The notes under the pieces were generated by a model that was given only the letters and a program-made list of their open reading frames with translations, was not told the origin of the DNA and did not search any database. The position numbers and the translations under genes are program-made. From Spisula solida (taxonomy: Eukaryota > Mollusca > Bivalvia > Venerida > Mactridae): a stretch of DNA of 64,000 nucleotides. The stretch lies in contig OX365946.1 of assembly GCA_947247005.1 (NCBI GenBank), positions 3,852,453 through 3,916,452 on the forward strand, given 5' to 3'. Below, one piece after another: positions 33,331 to 45,830 of the stretch. Position 1 is the stretch's first letter. Each line of letters opens with the position of its first letter.

Positions 33331-34815
33331 AGTTACAAGTCACTCGTGTGTGGGATACATGCAGGTAACTGCCCGGTACCTTGATAGATTGGATGGACAT
33401 ATCATGCGAAGTTAGATACGTTAAAACATCTAAATGAACCACAGGATACATACTATTCTTATTTCGTAACATTTCTTTAAGTCCGCTCTCAGTCAAAGCA
33501 ACCCGTCGTAATACAAAACCTACCTCTCAGTAACAAACCATGATCATGAATAAGTCCCATAGTTCTACGATGCTAGATATCAATCTGTATTACCTTGTGA
33601 CAATCAGTACCGACCGATAGCAATTCTTTTTTATTTCCACATTAGTATGCCATACGGTCTGTACTCTCGAGTTGCTGACTCGTATCAGTTCCTTATAACC
33701 CGCTATCATCCGTAGTAACTGGAGGATGGATGACTCGGTCGGGTTTATTATCAGTGACTGTGTGATCAGGGCATAATAACACGGAACATACCAGTACATT
33801 ATCTGTATAATCTGTGATTATGTCGTATGTATTATAAATTATACGTTAAAGTAATTCAGAGTTAAGTATTATATTCATAAGTAAATTAAATACCATTGGA
33901 TTTATATCGCATACTAGTAGATCTACATGTATTTAAATTACTCGATCTTTCAAACTACTCGAAAGTACCTATCATATTTTTTCAAATAAAATTACTATTC
34001 TATACTTTAAATTAAATGTACTGTTATTGTGCGATTTTTGTGCTTAAAATGTCTACACCCTTGTATGTGGTAAGATTGGTATAGTTTCAGTATACACGCA
34101 CATATTGCATTGGAATACAAACATATTCTTATTATCTACGGTGTATGTATAAAAACGCACATTAATTCATTCTACTTCGTGATATAAATGACATGTTTCT
34201 GCCTAATATTGATTTATAATCAATCAAATTAAGTGGATGTACTTGGACAGTTGTTTTATATTATATATGAAAAATAAACATAACAAAATTACTATCCGAA
34301 TTTTTAATTGACGCGTAACAACGTCCGAATTGGTGCAACTTCATTATTCATTAATTTATAGGTCAATGCCCAATTAAATGTAAACAAACTTATCGATTTT
34401 AGACATAACATTCAATATCAAATTACACTATTTACTTGGATTATTTAAGTAACATGTTGTATGGTTTTTTTATTCACAACTTAATTGTTTTCTTGTTACC
34501 ATGAAGGCGGTCATTATTTGGTCGGTGCCAGACGTACTATAACCATGTACGTCGGGAACCAGACTAAGAATTTACGCAGCTAAATGAGTCATCCAGTTGT
34601 TTGTTAAATTTTAGATTGTATTTTGGACATTATAAAGTTTTTCCCACCTCCGTCCCCCGGCCAACTTTCCTTCGGAAACCCCACATTTTAGTTATAAAGT
34701 TTTAATCATGTGTTTTGTCATTTATTGGTATTATGATACATGTTAATTTTAACAAATTAAACCGGTCATTCATATTGAGTCATTCAACATGGATGACCAT
34801 GTTACAACATACATT
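33331..34815. other. Intergenic, no gene seen
   Basis: AT-rich. A 69-codon minus-strand ORF at 33590-33799 is unrecognised. This stretch links a family A copy with a family C copy, which are also neighbours at 62.2-63.1 kb. Confidence 0.4.
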
Positions 34816-35525
34816 GCATCTGTTATATTTATATTATCCCTGGTCGCTAATAAAAATGTATACAGTATATAATATTATGTCTCATTAGTATGTGACTAAA
34901 GTAATAATGACATTTCAATATGCTTGCTGTTGTATTTGATTCACAATGAGTCTAATTACTATTTGTTAGCCAAAAATCACAAAAAGAGAATAAATGATTT
35001 AAGTATGTTCAGTTAGACAAACTATATCTTTAATGACTTAACCTCAATATTTAGATCAACACGAAATGATCAAGAGATGTTTGATACACAAAATATATTT
35101 ACATTGCGACAAAACAGTAATTTAAGGTCAAAATAATCTTTAGTTTTGACCGATCATTCACCAAAAACAACACCAATACACACTCACAACGTTTCAAAAT
35201 TTTTACAGTCGCATGATTTAGTTATTGATTGGAAACCTTCTAACATTTCAAGTCGATATTCAACATGAATACCCCATACTCGATAGGGGTTATCTATGTG
35301 TCAATGTCAGCCATAAAATTAAAGATCCTTGGCCAAAGCTACAGTCAATGAAGTAAGTTTATTAACCAATGACCTTATCTCAATTCGCTTGATTCCATCA
35401 ATTTACTTGTTTATTGAGTTGTGTCTGTCTGACCAGAGAGAATAATAAATCTGGCACGAAAGGTCACGTGTAGACATGAGTGTATGTCTAGCATCAAATC
35501 GCGCAAATATGTATAACGTTTCGAT
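34816..35525 (+). repeat. Dispersed family C copy
   Basis: It includes CACAATGAGTCTAATTACTA, AAGTCGATATTCAACATGAA, CTCGATAGGGGTTATCTA, CCTTGGCCAAAGCTACAGTC, GTTTATTAACCAATGACC, GAGAGAATAATAAATC and GGTCACGTGTAGAC. An inverted copy lies at 49205-50180 and a third, same-strand copy at 62160-63120. No protein similarity was recognised. Confidence 0.75.
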
Positions 35526-35528
35526 ACA

Positions 35529-35560
35529 TACGAGGGGGTATCAAAAAGTTCGTGCACTAG
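35529..35560 (+). mobile_element. Solo mariner-like terminus
   Basis: TA is followed by CGAGGGGGTATCAAAAAGTT, which resembles a mariner-type end (compare CGTGGGGTGATCAAAAAG at 31606 and CGAGGGTTGATCAACAAA at 37215). I found no matching inverted end for it. Confidence 0.4.
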
Positions 35561-37212
35561 CCCGTTCATTTTAATATGCGTGGTGCGATTGAAAAATTTG
35601 TTTTGCCATCTTAAAATATATTCAATTCTGTACTAAGAAACCAATAATAAGTTGTCTATATGCTAATATCAATAAAATATTTAAACGATTTAAAAGATGA
35701 CCGACAGCCACCCGGTGCACTTTTCGGACGCCACGACATCGTCAAACGTCGACGCATCTGTCAAGTTTCATCGTCTAAGGGCTATTCTTTCACGAAGTGT
35801 GGTCGGGCACACTCAATACACTTTTACCATGTTCTGATCCACTGATCGTTAAAGCCTCGAACTCGCATGTTATAATGTCTTAGATAATGTGATGTACGGT
35901 CGACAATAACGCACCTGTACCCTAGAATGGTCACCCTCAATATTCATTCTTAATTTTTGGTAATATTGCATTCTCCTAAGGCGCCCAATCGGGGCTATTG
36001 GCTAAATTTGTATTGTTTTCAATCAAGATTAGTCTCGATAGCGTCCTTGGTTAATTTCGGTTGTACATATATTTGTTTTTATTTATGACATCGCAATAAC
36101 GTTTTTAAAGTTTGAAAGAAGTGCACGTGACAATCATACCGGCGCAGCGTTTGCTCATCTGTTTGAAGTCCTCGGATCCAACACGCAGACACCTTAAACA
36201 GTTCCGAGTTAATGGTTTGACATGTCCTATACTTTACCGGAAAACTCAAATGTGACTGCATTTTCTGTATAAATATGTGTCTGTCACAGTTAATGAAATA
36301 TTTGACCAATTCAGTTTTTCATCAAACTGCTCAAGAGGTCTACCTTAACGATAAGCACAATTTAACTCTTTCATCGCTACATGTCGTATACCATTTAAAA
36401 TGGGAAAATTCTAGAGACAGCCTCACTTCTTCATACTTGAGTGGTATGATCTAATATAAGTCCAGTGTTGGGACATATCTGAGTAAAGAGCGAAATGCAA
36501 AGGGGTTTCGATAGTCTCAGTGCAACGTGATTTTGAAAAGTGCGCCGACGTCATGAAATGCCATTGAAGTCACGCTACGCAAATCCACATGTTTTTACGT
36601 CACGTCAGTATGCATGCAACTACCGTGATGATAATTACGAGGTTGTTGCTACGGTCTTATTGTTTAAGTTGGTGGTTTAATGTGTAAAATCACACCGAAT
36701 CACGCATCAGCTGGAATCGGCCTGAATGAGTCGGAATCACGATGAAATATGTATTTCCGACGGATAGTTCAAAATTATAAATGCTGTGTCTAAATGCTGT
36801 TCGAATGTATTTATAATCCGCCTGAAATCGAGAGCGGTGAACCAAGCAACATGAGACAGTGTGAAGTTCTAACTAGATAAAGTGACCCAGTTACGTATAA
36901 ATTCATAAATAATTTAATCTGATTTGGATCATATGGCACTAAACGATTGACAAGAGATGACATCGCCGAAAATCTATTAAAACAAATAGACTTTAAAAAG
37001 GCATAATAAATGGTGGTTTTAATGTTTAGATGAGCTACTCCTGATTCTAATATTGATGTATGTTACACAAAATATTTGAAAGAAATTAGCAAATATTTCA
37101 AAGTCATGACTAAATCTAGGCAACATGTTATCAACAATAATAAAAGTTTAGATTCTGAGTGTAGAACACATAAATGTAATACCAGCAGAGGTTTGCGAAC
37201 TTTTCGAAGAAG
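35561..37212. other. Intergenic, possibly a decayed mariner interior
   Basis: Follows a solo mariner-like end but yields no transposase motif that I can recognise on either strand. The short ORFs at 35660-35845 and 36079-36309 are unassigned. Several GACGTC/TACGTCA motifs occur near 36547-36605. Confidence 0.35.
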
Positions 37213-38189
37213 TACGAGGGTTGATCAACAAATACGCGGAAAAATGCTCTGAAATCATTGTAACGTGACCAATAGTGAAGAAAATCGGTTAGATAATAGA
37301 TTTACAGTATTATAAATACAGAACTATAAAATCCATTAATTTCAAGGAAATAATTGGTCAAAAAAACATAGAAACCGTAACGCATCTATGGCTACACCGG
37401 CCCAACGTCATCGCGACGTCGTAATATATAGCTGTATACACACTAATTTGTAGGACAATTTTTAAAGTATAACGCATTGAATGATTCTCAAAAAATAGCT
37501 GTACAACCAGATATACTTCATAGACCTGTCAACCGAAAATCAATTGTTTCCCTTCGCAACTAGCATGTAAATTATTATAATTAGCTATTGGAGAACATTA
37601 ATAATGATGACGTAATTCGACGTTATTGACGTCGTATAACCCATTCGCATAGCGGCATTGATTTTCCATGGCTACATATGAGGGAATATGCAAAACATAC
37701 ACCTGTTTTGTATACTATTACATATTTGTTGCATTTTGCAATATTACCATTAGTATTTTATGAAATTTTATTCGCAACACGACTTTTCGTCGTCGATTTC
37801 TGTATCGCACTCATTTTCAAACAACGAATTCGAAGCAAATAGCTCTAAAACGAAATTTTGACGTTAAAACAATTGCAATAATGAATGTAATGTTATATCA
37901 TTGGACATTCATAACCCGCCCTTTAGAAAATCATAATATTACAAACGCACGACTGATACGTCATCGTTTGCCAAGCGCAACGTTGAAAAATATGAAAATT
38001 TGGGCCGCATGACGTCGAGTGACGTTGCCATAGGAAACCACGATCGTTCTGACTTTGGTTAATATTGATGGTCAGCGGTGCATTAATTTGAAATAAATTT
38101 TCCTTCATGTTTAGAAAGTTACAACGGCATACAATGACAAATAAAGAAATGACAGCACTTTTCCGCGTATTTGTTGATCACCCCTCGTA
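37213..38189. mobile_element. TA-flanked MITE, 977 bp, mariner-type ends
   Basis: The left end CGAGGGTTGATCAACAAATA is matched in inverted form at the right end (TATTTGTTGATCACCCCTCG). The terminal inverted repeats run about 36 bases (to GCGGAAAARTGCT). TA lies just outside both ends (37213-37214 and 38188-38189). It has many GACGTC-type motifs and no credible ORF, so it is non-autonomous. Confidence 0.75.
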
Positions 38190-38604
38190 AGTCAGCTTCT
38201 GAATGTGATATATATCACTTACTATTAGTTAAACCAAAATATAAATGTGTTTGCAGAACTAAAAGAAGAAATTTTGAAAAAGCTCAAATTAAATCTCTCG
38301 ACGATAGCATACACAACCCATGTTTATTTGGGCGTAAGGTCGAAGAGCAAAATCCCGTGCAAAACGGTTAAATGATTGTGTGTACCTTCATGTGAAAACA
38401 TATGCGTTCATTAAAATTCCAGTCGGATTCGAGATGTATTCGAGTTATATTCGAAGTATTCGATCGGCATTTTGACAACGCTGTAATCATTTCGGCCAAT
38501 TTGAATTATCACTGGAATCCGACTCATTTGGGCCCAATCATGCTGATTCAAGAATCGTGCGATACGGATATAATGATTTAGAATAAGGGTTTATTTGTAA
38601 ACTT
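38190..38604. other. Intergenic, no feature seen
   Basis: AT-rich; one unrecognised 66-codon ORF begins just inside the MITE and runs past its right end. Confidence 0.4.
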
Positions 38605-38672
38605 CTAATTCGTTCGCGCTATTCGTGCACTATACAGATCTTTATATTTCAATATGCAGCTGTATAGTTATG
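38605..38672 (+). repeat. Dispersed family F fragment
   Basis: AATTCGTTCGCGCTATTCGT followed by CACTAT and TTTCAATATGCAGCTG matches 42797-42860 (CCCTAT, GTGTCAATATGCAGCTG). Confidence 0.55.
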
Positions 38673-38879
38673 GATGTTGTTTTATTCATTTCCTTGTGCC
38701 TTTTTATCCCCTATACACTTATTAAATTATCGTATATTATCTGTACGGCTGCAGGCATTTACCATGTAAGGTTATTATTAAACATGTTAGAACCTTTTTA
38801 AAGCTAAAACTGGGTAGTTAACCTTATTTACAGCTGCAACTAGATCATTGAACTGTTTATATCTAAAGATAGGTCATTT

Positions 38880-39000
38880 TTAATCTAGGTATTTCAGTTA
38901 TTTGGGACTTTGTCTCCGAATTAAAGTCCGATTTGTTTTTATGTTTTCTGCGATATGCTGTTAAAGTTGAGTGCAGCCTTACCTATCCTATGTTCTATTA
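38880..39000 (+). repeat. Decayed copy of dispersed family A
   Basis: TTATTTGGGACTTTGTC, then TTTTTATGTTTTCTGCGATA and AAAGTTGAGTGCAGCCTTAC align to the family A module with one unit retained. Confidence 0.5.
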
Positions 39001-39735
39001 TCTTTTTGATGCATTCTTATTGACAATTTAAGTTTCATAAGTATTATCCTTGACGGTTGAATGTTATATAAAACCACACAAAGGGCATTTGTTTGATTTC
39101 AAAAAAGTATTCCTGTTTTATTTCCACTCACCGATTGTTTATAATTGCATGGCATATCTCTCAAACTGTAGATCTATATTTACATAGTAATGTTTACGTC
39201 AGAGGAATCACCTTGTTGTTTACTATTTATTAAATACTTATATGACGTATATGTATGTTTATGGTATATGCATTTTATTTTTATGTGCTCCTTGTATGCA
39301 ATGCGAATTCGGTTGTTACTGTAGAGTGACGCATTCACTGCATGATCTTTCATTACCTTTTTAAGACGTTGTAGTTGTATTTCTAATTGCGTTTGGACTT
39401 TAGGTGTTTGAAATGACTATAAATGCTACTATCACAAGTCTTGTATACCAAGGTCATACAAATGTACATTAAAGCAAATGTCTACAAATGAGAAAAAATA
39501 ACCGTACAGGAAGCACAACGTCACATTGTAGGATTCTTGTTACGATATGGCATTGCACAATTATGCAAAGTTATGTAATTTTAGGAATTCGCCGTTCAGA
39601 CTTAATGTTATCGACTGAAATTAAACTTATTCTGGTATAAGCCTTCAAGGATAGGAACTAGATGACGAAGATATATGTTGCCATGTACTGTTATATTCCA
39701 GTACCGTGTGTTTTTGCATACCATAGATACGCAGC
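39001..39735. other. Intergenic, no feature seen
   Basis: AT-rich, possibly an old family A flank. No gene or defined repeat. Confidence 0.4.
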
Positions 39736-39766
39736 ATATTTATTATATAGAGGATCTTGCATGAGT

Positions 39767-39880
39767 GCTCATTACATACGAGTTTGATTAAACGAGTGGA
39801 CAAAATGGTATGACACGAGGCTTTGCCGAGTGTCATATTGTTTTTGTCGACGAGTTTAATGAAACTCGTATGTAATGAGC
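39767..39880. mobile_element. 114-base palindrome with CTCGG-CAAAG-CCTCG loop
   Basis: GCTCATTACATACGAGTTT pairs with AAACTCGTATGTAATGAGC. Inside, TTAAACGAGT pairs imperfectly with GACGAGTTTAA, and the centre GACACGAGGCTTTGCCGAG is itself nearly self-complementary. The same palindrome lies at 48918-49027, next to the same MITE but in the opposite orientation. Confidence 0.7.
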
Positions 39881-39884
39881 TCTA

Positions 39885-40146
39885 TTTATCGCATAACCTT
39901 AGAACACGCTCATTATTGTTCAAAAGGATGATGTACGCTGCATATGTTTCAGCCACAATTCAGCGGTACAATGAGCGCGACGTCATGGCGACGTTGATAT
40001 TATCCTGACGTCATTGACGAATCAATGCATCGATTGGCTAATGTCACGTCAAGCTAATTTAAATATTTATTGTACAGTCTGGGAGTGCCGAACGATATTT
40101 ACGGCACGGCTTTACGGCACTCCTGGACCGCAGGTTATGTGATAAA
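39885..40146. mobile_element. 262-bp MITE, TIR TTTATCRCATAACCT
   Basis: The left end TTTATCGCATAACCT and right end AGGTTATGTGATAAA form 15-base terminal inverted repeats with one mismatch. Internal features are GCGACGTCATGGCGACGTTG and an inner inverted repeat GGAGTGCCG...CGGCACTCC near the right end. A full inverted copy is at 48638-48898. No coding capacity. Confidence 0.75.
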
Positions 40147-41510
40147 ACGATTGTTTTACTACGTCGTTATTAGTTAATGATAGTGTACATATTACTGATA
40201 CTACACTAGTACTAGTATACTATCAATACTGTTAGATACTTGCAGCCGCAAATGGACCGAGTCGTAACTAGATTCACAATTTGTGTCTCAACACATCTGC
40301 ACTATATTTTGTTATTGGCACTAAAATATAATCAACTAGGTTAATAGAGTGTTCTATATATTGAGCCATGTGAACATCGATCTGGTACCTATAAATAATA
40401 TATTTATTGCTTTATATTGAAGTTTTGCACAATAACGTAGACTTATCAGCTCCTATTTGCTGAAATATGATATCCTATCCAATGAGATACCGTTAATATC
40501 GGATATAATAAACATGCAGACATCAAACAGTCAGTTATCTTTCAGAACATAAAACATTGATCTAAACACGGTGAAATAAGACCATTCATACATGCAGTAT
40601 ATAAGATTACATGTTTATTATGGTTATAGCTATGCTCTACACAATTAATGTGTTATCTGTCCAATTCGAAATGATTAGAAGATGCAGATATTTATTATAT
40701 CCACTTTCTAGTTAATGGATAAATGTTTAGAAGTTGCATTAAACTTCAAACGTTAATTATTGCATTGGATATTGATATTATGTTGAATAACTTATGGTGC
40801 AGTTAAACATTTAAGCTCGTTTAATTAATAAACTCTCCTGAACAGTAGTAATTTCACAGCGTGTCTTTAATTAAAGGAATGAGAATAACAAGGTAGTTGA
40901 GTAAACAGATACAATTTAGACAGATTATGAGTATTTATTCCAGTAAGGTTGTTACGACGTTGAAACCATTTGGTGCAGACATATTTTCATATAAACTGGA
41001 GCAGAAGTTGACAAAGAAACCTTCTAATTTGTTTATTAGGCATATTATGCTTATCATTTCCAAAATGTATTTGTGTTTATTATTTATTATGCATTGTTGC
41101 TGTTTTTGTTTGAAAGGATTGAATTAGAAATAGATTGATTCACCATTATAAAGTAAGCGTCGTCTGTTGAGAAAATTGTGCTGTCGGCTCGTACCAAAAT
41201 CACTCAGCCAAGACATGCAAACTTAAAGAATGGCCAGTCGCGATAGAAACGAAAATGGTAAACACACAAGATATTAACAAAAAAGCATTGTTTTAAAGGT
41301 ACTTTGCAAAACTGATAATAGCAAAATGATTTAAATAATTAGGTTTTTCTCGACAGTGGAATGCAAAACTGGTAAACACAAGGGGAAAACGGTAACCACA
41401 GAAATGTTTAAATGATTGGATGTGTATTTATCGGAACAGATAAAAGACTAAGTACTATGTTAACTGTATGAATGTACTAGCAGTTGTCATTTTGTACTTC
41501 TGTTTTTTAT
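40147..41510. other. Intergenic, no gene seen
   Basis: AT-rich; one unrecognised 76-codon ORF at 40897-41127. No arrays or inverted repeats found. Confidence 0.4.
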
Positions 41511-41605
41511 TTTGTGTAATTATTCATTTTTCGAGCGTTCTGCACTGTGTTGTTTATGTTGAATGCTGGCTGTCCTCTCAGTCTGATTTGTTATTATCGT
41601 TGCTG
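41511..41605 (+). repeat. Decayed copy of dispersed family A
   Basis: TTCTGCACTGTGTTGTTTATG, GTTGAATGCTGGCTGTCC and TCAGTCTGA correspond to the 3' half of the family A module with several changes. Confidence 0.4.
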
Positions 41606-42796
41606 ATGTGCACGGAGTAACACTTAACCACATAATTTACTTAAACGTAGTAGATCATGTATATAATATTGTGAATGTTGGGAGGTTGCACCAATCATTT
41701 AAGATTATAGATACTTATGTACGTATCATCAAAAAATATTTCCGGAGGTGAACATTATAAATTCATTAATACTGTCTTAAGTTTGTATCTATGATATAAC
41801 TGATCTAATTCGTTATGCATTTGGAATGAAAAAGAAAAAAAGAAACAAACAAGTAATTTAATTCTCAACACTTTGTTATCACTTGTCGATCATGTTGTCG
41901 CTGCCAATTGGGATATTTATGTCAGATATACCCTTTTACCAACCATATTTTATACATAATGTTCCATCAATTTACATACGTGTATGCTTATTATTTTAGG
42001 AAGATTGTGTAACAGGTATCATACAATTCAACTAACGTCGCCTAATATATTGCAATGTGTACTTATTTTGTAAATACATGGTCAATGGCTGGGAAAATCT
42101 CTTGATAGTTTAACTAAAGGGTGAAACTTTAGAAATGCGCTATCCTCGTATCATCTACATATATACAATATAGTGTTGGTTTAGTATTGGTTCACGGCGA
42201 TTTCTGTTACAGTGGCGCAATCATTTGATTTGCTTCCCTACACTGAGTTATAAACCAGTACATACAAGCCATGCGTCTTGTAACTGTTCATGCCTTATCA
42301 GAGGACATAACCGCAGCCAATGCCACAATTCATAGTAACTGTTAAGAATAAGAAGCCAGAATAACATGTATCGTAGACAATCTGTAGGGACTTTAATGAT
42401 GGAAGTGGTGACGCGTGTTGTGTTATAGGACATTTGATGGATTGTACACATTTTTCACAAGCACAAGCATGCTTACATATGTGCACAGATTTGATTTAAC
42501 TTAACCAAACCCAACATAAACAATCCCATAAATAGCGTAAAACAATCATAATTGTTGTTAAAAATATTAAGTCTTCCTTGTGCTGAATTTGCAGTCAACC
42601 ACGTTTCACACGATACCCACCACGATTCTGTGAGATGTTGCTTTAAATAATTAATATATCGTGTTGGATTTAATTGTTTTAAACTGCAATGCCGTTTAGA
42701 ATGGAGTTTGTAATTATCTTAAATAATTAACAAAATGTCACAATTTTCTATTGAATATAGTTTTTTTCTTCGCATTCACTATTTGACCCCTATATA
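41606..42796. other. Intergenic, no gene seen
   Basis: AT-rich; the minus-strand ORFs near 42248-42486 overlap each other and are unrecognised. Confidence 0.4.
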
Positions 42797-42860
42797 ATTC
42801 GTTCGCGCTATTCGTTCCCTATCCGGTTTGTTTATATGTGTCAATATGCAGCTGAGGCGT
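42797..42860 (+). repeat. Dispersed family F fragment
   Basis: AATTCGTTCGCGCTATTCGT at about 42798, then GTGTCAATATGCAGCTGA, matches 38605-38672. Confidence 0.55.
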
Positions 42861-43375
42861 TGTTATTTTATTTTACGTACATAGACCCGGCACAAGAATA
42901 TACAAGTCAATCGTTATTGCGAATGTACTATATTGTACAACAATTCAACAGTCTACCTACAAAAGAAAACATCATACTATGTAATAATTAATAAGTTAAT
43001 GATAACATAATTTAATTGTGTATCACTCGGTGGATATGGAAACAACAAGGCACACAGAAACAACACGACCTTGTCGATAATACATCCGCAATAAATCTTC
43101 TATAGTAATCTAGTGATGAGTGTGACTGTGTATATTAAGTAGTATTTTTGTCCATTTATATCTCCTGATATGTTTACTAGCACAATAATTGTTATAGATA
43201 TCCATATGGAAGTCCAGGCGTTTCAAGAGTTAGTTTGTATTTCGTTTTTGTATTGTCTTATACAACGTAAGTCAAAAAATGCATTGATACATTTAATGTT
43301 GTCGATTTTTATTTATTTATTTATATACCACCATATTTGAATAGTTGACTAGAAAACCTTTTCAGGTATTCATCA
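42861..43375. other. Intergenic, no feature seen
   Basis: AT-rich, no gene or defined repeat. Confidence 0.4.
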
Positions 43376-43521
43376 TCAACCAGTATGTTCCACTGTAAAC
43401 AAAGAACAATAAACCGTACACGTTGTCATTGTCACCGATAAACCGTTCGTCAAGAGATTGATCTCGCACGAGACTTGCCACGATACATCTATCATATTTC
43501 TGTACTAAGCATACTGGTTGA
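43376..43521. mobile_element. Small candidate MITE, 146 bp
   Basis: TCAACCAGTATG at 43376-43387 and CATACTGGTTGA at 43510-43521 are perfect 12-base inverted repeats. The interior is non-coding. No clear target duplication is visible, so it could be a chance inverted repeat. Confidence 0.4.
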
Positions 43522-44345
43522 TCTCACTATATTCCAATAATATGTCGATATTGTGACGCGCCATTTTCTGATTGACTGAAACAATCAGTCAAACTGACGG
43601 CTCTATAGTTTTCCATATAGCACTATGCACGTATACGAAGATAGATTGTTGAAATGCACGTATAATTGATAGGATAAATCATTTTTGTAATTACAGAGGT
43701 CCGCAATATTTGGTAGTGTTGCTTGCTCTGTATCATTCTATCGAGAAACATTTGGTCTTGACGCAGTATGTTAAAGGGCCGTTCACAGGTGCATCATATA
43801 TGTTGGGATATAATCAAGGCGCATGTTCATATTGAAATAGATTCGAACCTCAGATTGTAGGAATATATGAAATATCTCATAAAACCGATATCATTCATTC
43901 GCAACTCATGGTGGACAGTTAGAATTATGAGTAGTACACTTGATTTATTAAAAACATGTAGTATTTGAAATAAAATATCCACATCAATGAATTCAAATTC
44001 GGACGCCTACTACATTTTTTTGTAAGTAGCCAAACATCTTGATACAAGAAATAGCAGATTACATGTACTTGTGTCGTAGTTGCCAAACTGAATATTGCTA
44101 TCTAGTTAAATTGAAAGATAGGTACGCGTGACATAATGACTTGTATTTCTCGATGTTATGTAACACAGTCAGTAGCAAAACGTTGAGCAGAAACATGACT
44201 ATTCCCAAGTCGAGTTATTAAAGCATCCGGCGACACATTTCGATATCTCCTCGCTGAGTTACATTCGAATGATTGACAGTTTCTTAATTAATATTGAAAT
44301 TGATTATTCGTATTTGACAGCTTACAAAATAATGCAAAAGTACAT
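43522..44345. other. Intergenic, no feature seen
   Basis: AT-rich with a small hairpin (GATTG...CAATC near 43571). No gene. Confidence 0.4.
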
Positions 44346-45643
44346 TTTTATGCCCTGCGCCATGAAATGGCGGAAGAGCATATAGTGTTCACCCTGTCCG
44401 TGTGTGGGAGGGGGTGGAATTGTGAAATGGTGTCCACTCTGTAAATTTGTCATTTCTTATTGGATATTTATAATATTTGGTATAAATATTCACCACATCA
44501 ACACGATGTGTCCTGCGCATGAACCAGGTCCCTAGCTCAAAGGTCAAGGTCACACTTAGAGGTCAAAGGTTAAAAGGCTCAAAAAGGCATGTGACTCGTG
44601 TCCGCTCTGTAACTTTGTCATTTCTTATTGGATATTTATAATATTTAGTATAAATGTGCACCACATCAAGACGATGTGTAATGCGCAAGACAAATGTCCC
44701 TAATTTAAAGGTCAAACTTAGAGGTCAAATGTTAAAAGGTCACATAGGCATGTAATTCGTGTCCGCTCTGTAACTTTGTCATTTCTTATTGGATATTAAT
44801 TTTATAATATAGAGTGTAAATGTGCACCACATCCAGCCGATGTGTCATACGCAAGACCAAGGTCCCTAGCTTAAAGGTCACATAGGCATGTAATTCGTGT
44901 CCGCTCTGTAACTTTGTCATTTCTTATTGGATATTTACAATATTTGGTATAAATGTGCACCACAACAAGACAATGTGTCATGCGCAAGACTCAGGTCCCT
45001 AGCTCAAAAGTCACACTTAAGATAAGAGGTCAAAGGTTAAAATGCTCAAATAGGCATGTGATGCGTGTCCGCTCTGTAACTATGTCATTTCTTCTTGGAT
45101 ATTTATAATACTTCGTACAAATATTTTACACACCAAGACAATGTGTCATGCACAGGATCTAGGTCCTTAGCTCAAAGGTCAAGGTCACACTTAGAGGTCA
45201 AATGTTACAAGGCTCAAATAGGCATGTGATTCATGTCCGCTCTGTAACTAGGTCATTTCTTATTTTATATTTATATTACATGCCACAAATTTTCACCTCA
45301 TCAAGACGAGGTGTCATGCGCAATACACAGGGCCCTTACCCAAGGGTCAAGGTCATACTTAGAGATTAAAAGTGAAAAGGCACAAGTATACGAATCTTGT
45401 CTGCTTTGGTACTTTGTTATTTCGTTCTGGATTTTAAAATAATTTGGTAATACTCGCATTTCCACCCTGACTCAAATGTCAAGGTCACACTTACAGACCC
45501 AGCTCCTGTGTACTGGTCAATATCACATTTAAGCAATTACAAACTTCATTTCCAATTATTCCATTTGTATAACCTTATACTTAGGTGTCTGATAACAGCT
45601 TTTAGCGGGGGCATCCGTTTCCTGTGGACACATTTCTAGTTTA
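44346..45643 (+). repeat. Modular bivalve-type repeat element, about seven tandem modules
   Basis: The left end (TTTATGCCCTGCGCCATGAA, then GGCGGAAGAGCATATAGTGT) and the right end (TTTTAGCGGGGGCATCCG, then CCTGTGGACACATTTCTAGT) bracket about seven modules of roughly 140-185 bases. Each module has GTCCGCTCTGTAACTTTGTC, TTATTGGATATTTATAATAT, ACCACATCAAGACGATGTGT, ATGCGCAAGACYMAGGTCCC and one or more AGGTCA runs. This modular layout is familiar from bivalve genomes. It may belong with the tandem-repeat-bearing Helitron-like non-autonomous elements, but that is not proven here. Confidence 0.7.
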
Positions 45644-45830
45644 GATATTAACTGCAATATATTATTAATCCTTCCAACAACAACTTAAACAATTATTTTC
45701 GTTATTGATTCATCTGCTGACAGTTAATGTCGTCAAACAATTGAATTGTATTTACCTAATGCATGTATTGTATTATACGCTATCTATATCGACATTGCAT
45801 GCACGTGTTAATACGATTTAATTGTATTAA

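Noticed and set aside
35561..37212. Possible mariner transposase behind the solo terminus at 35529
   Set aside because: No transposase motif could be recognised in any frame of either strand by eye.
38605..42860. Family F pair as a transposon's direct repeats (LTR-like)
   Set aside because: Only about 65 bases match; no TG...CA ends, primer-binding site or gag/pol homology between them.
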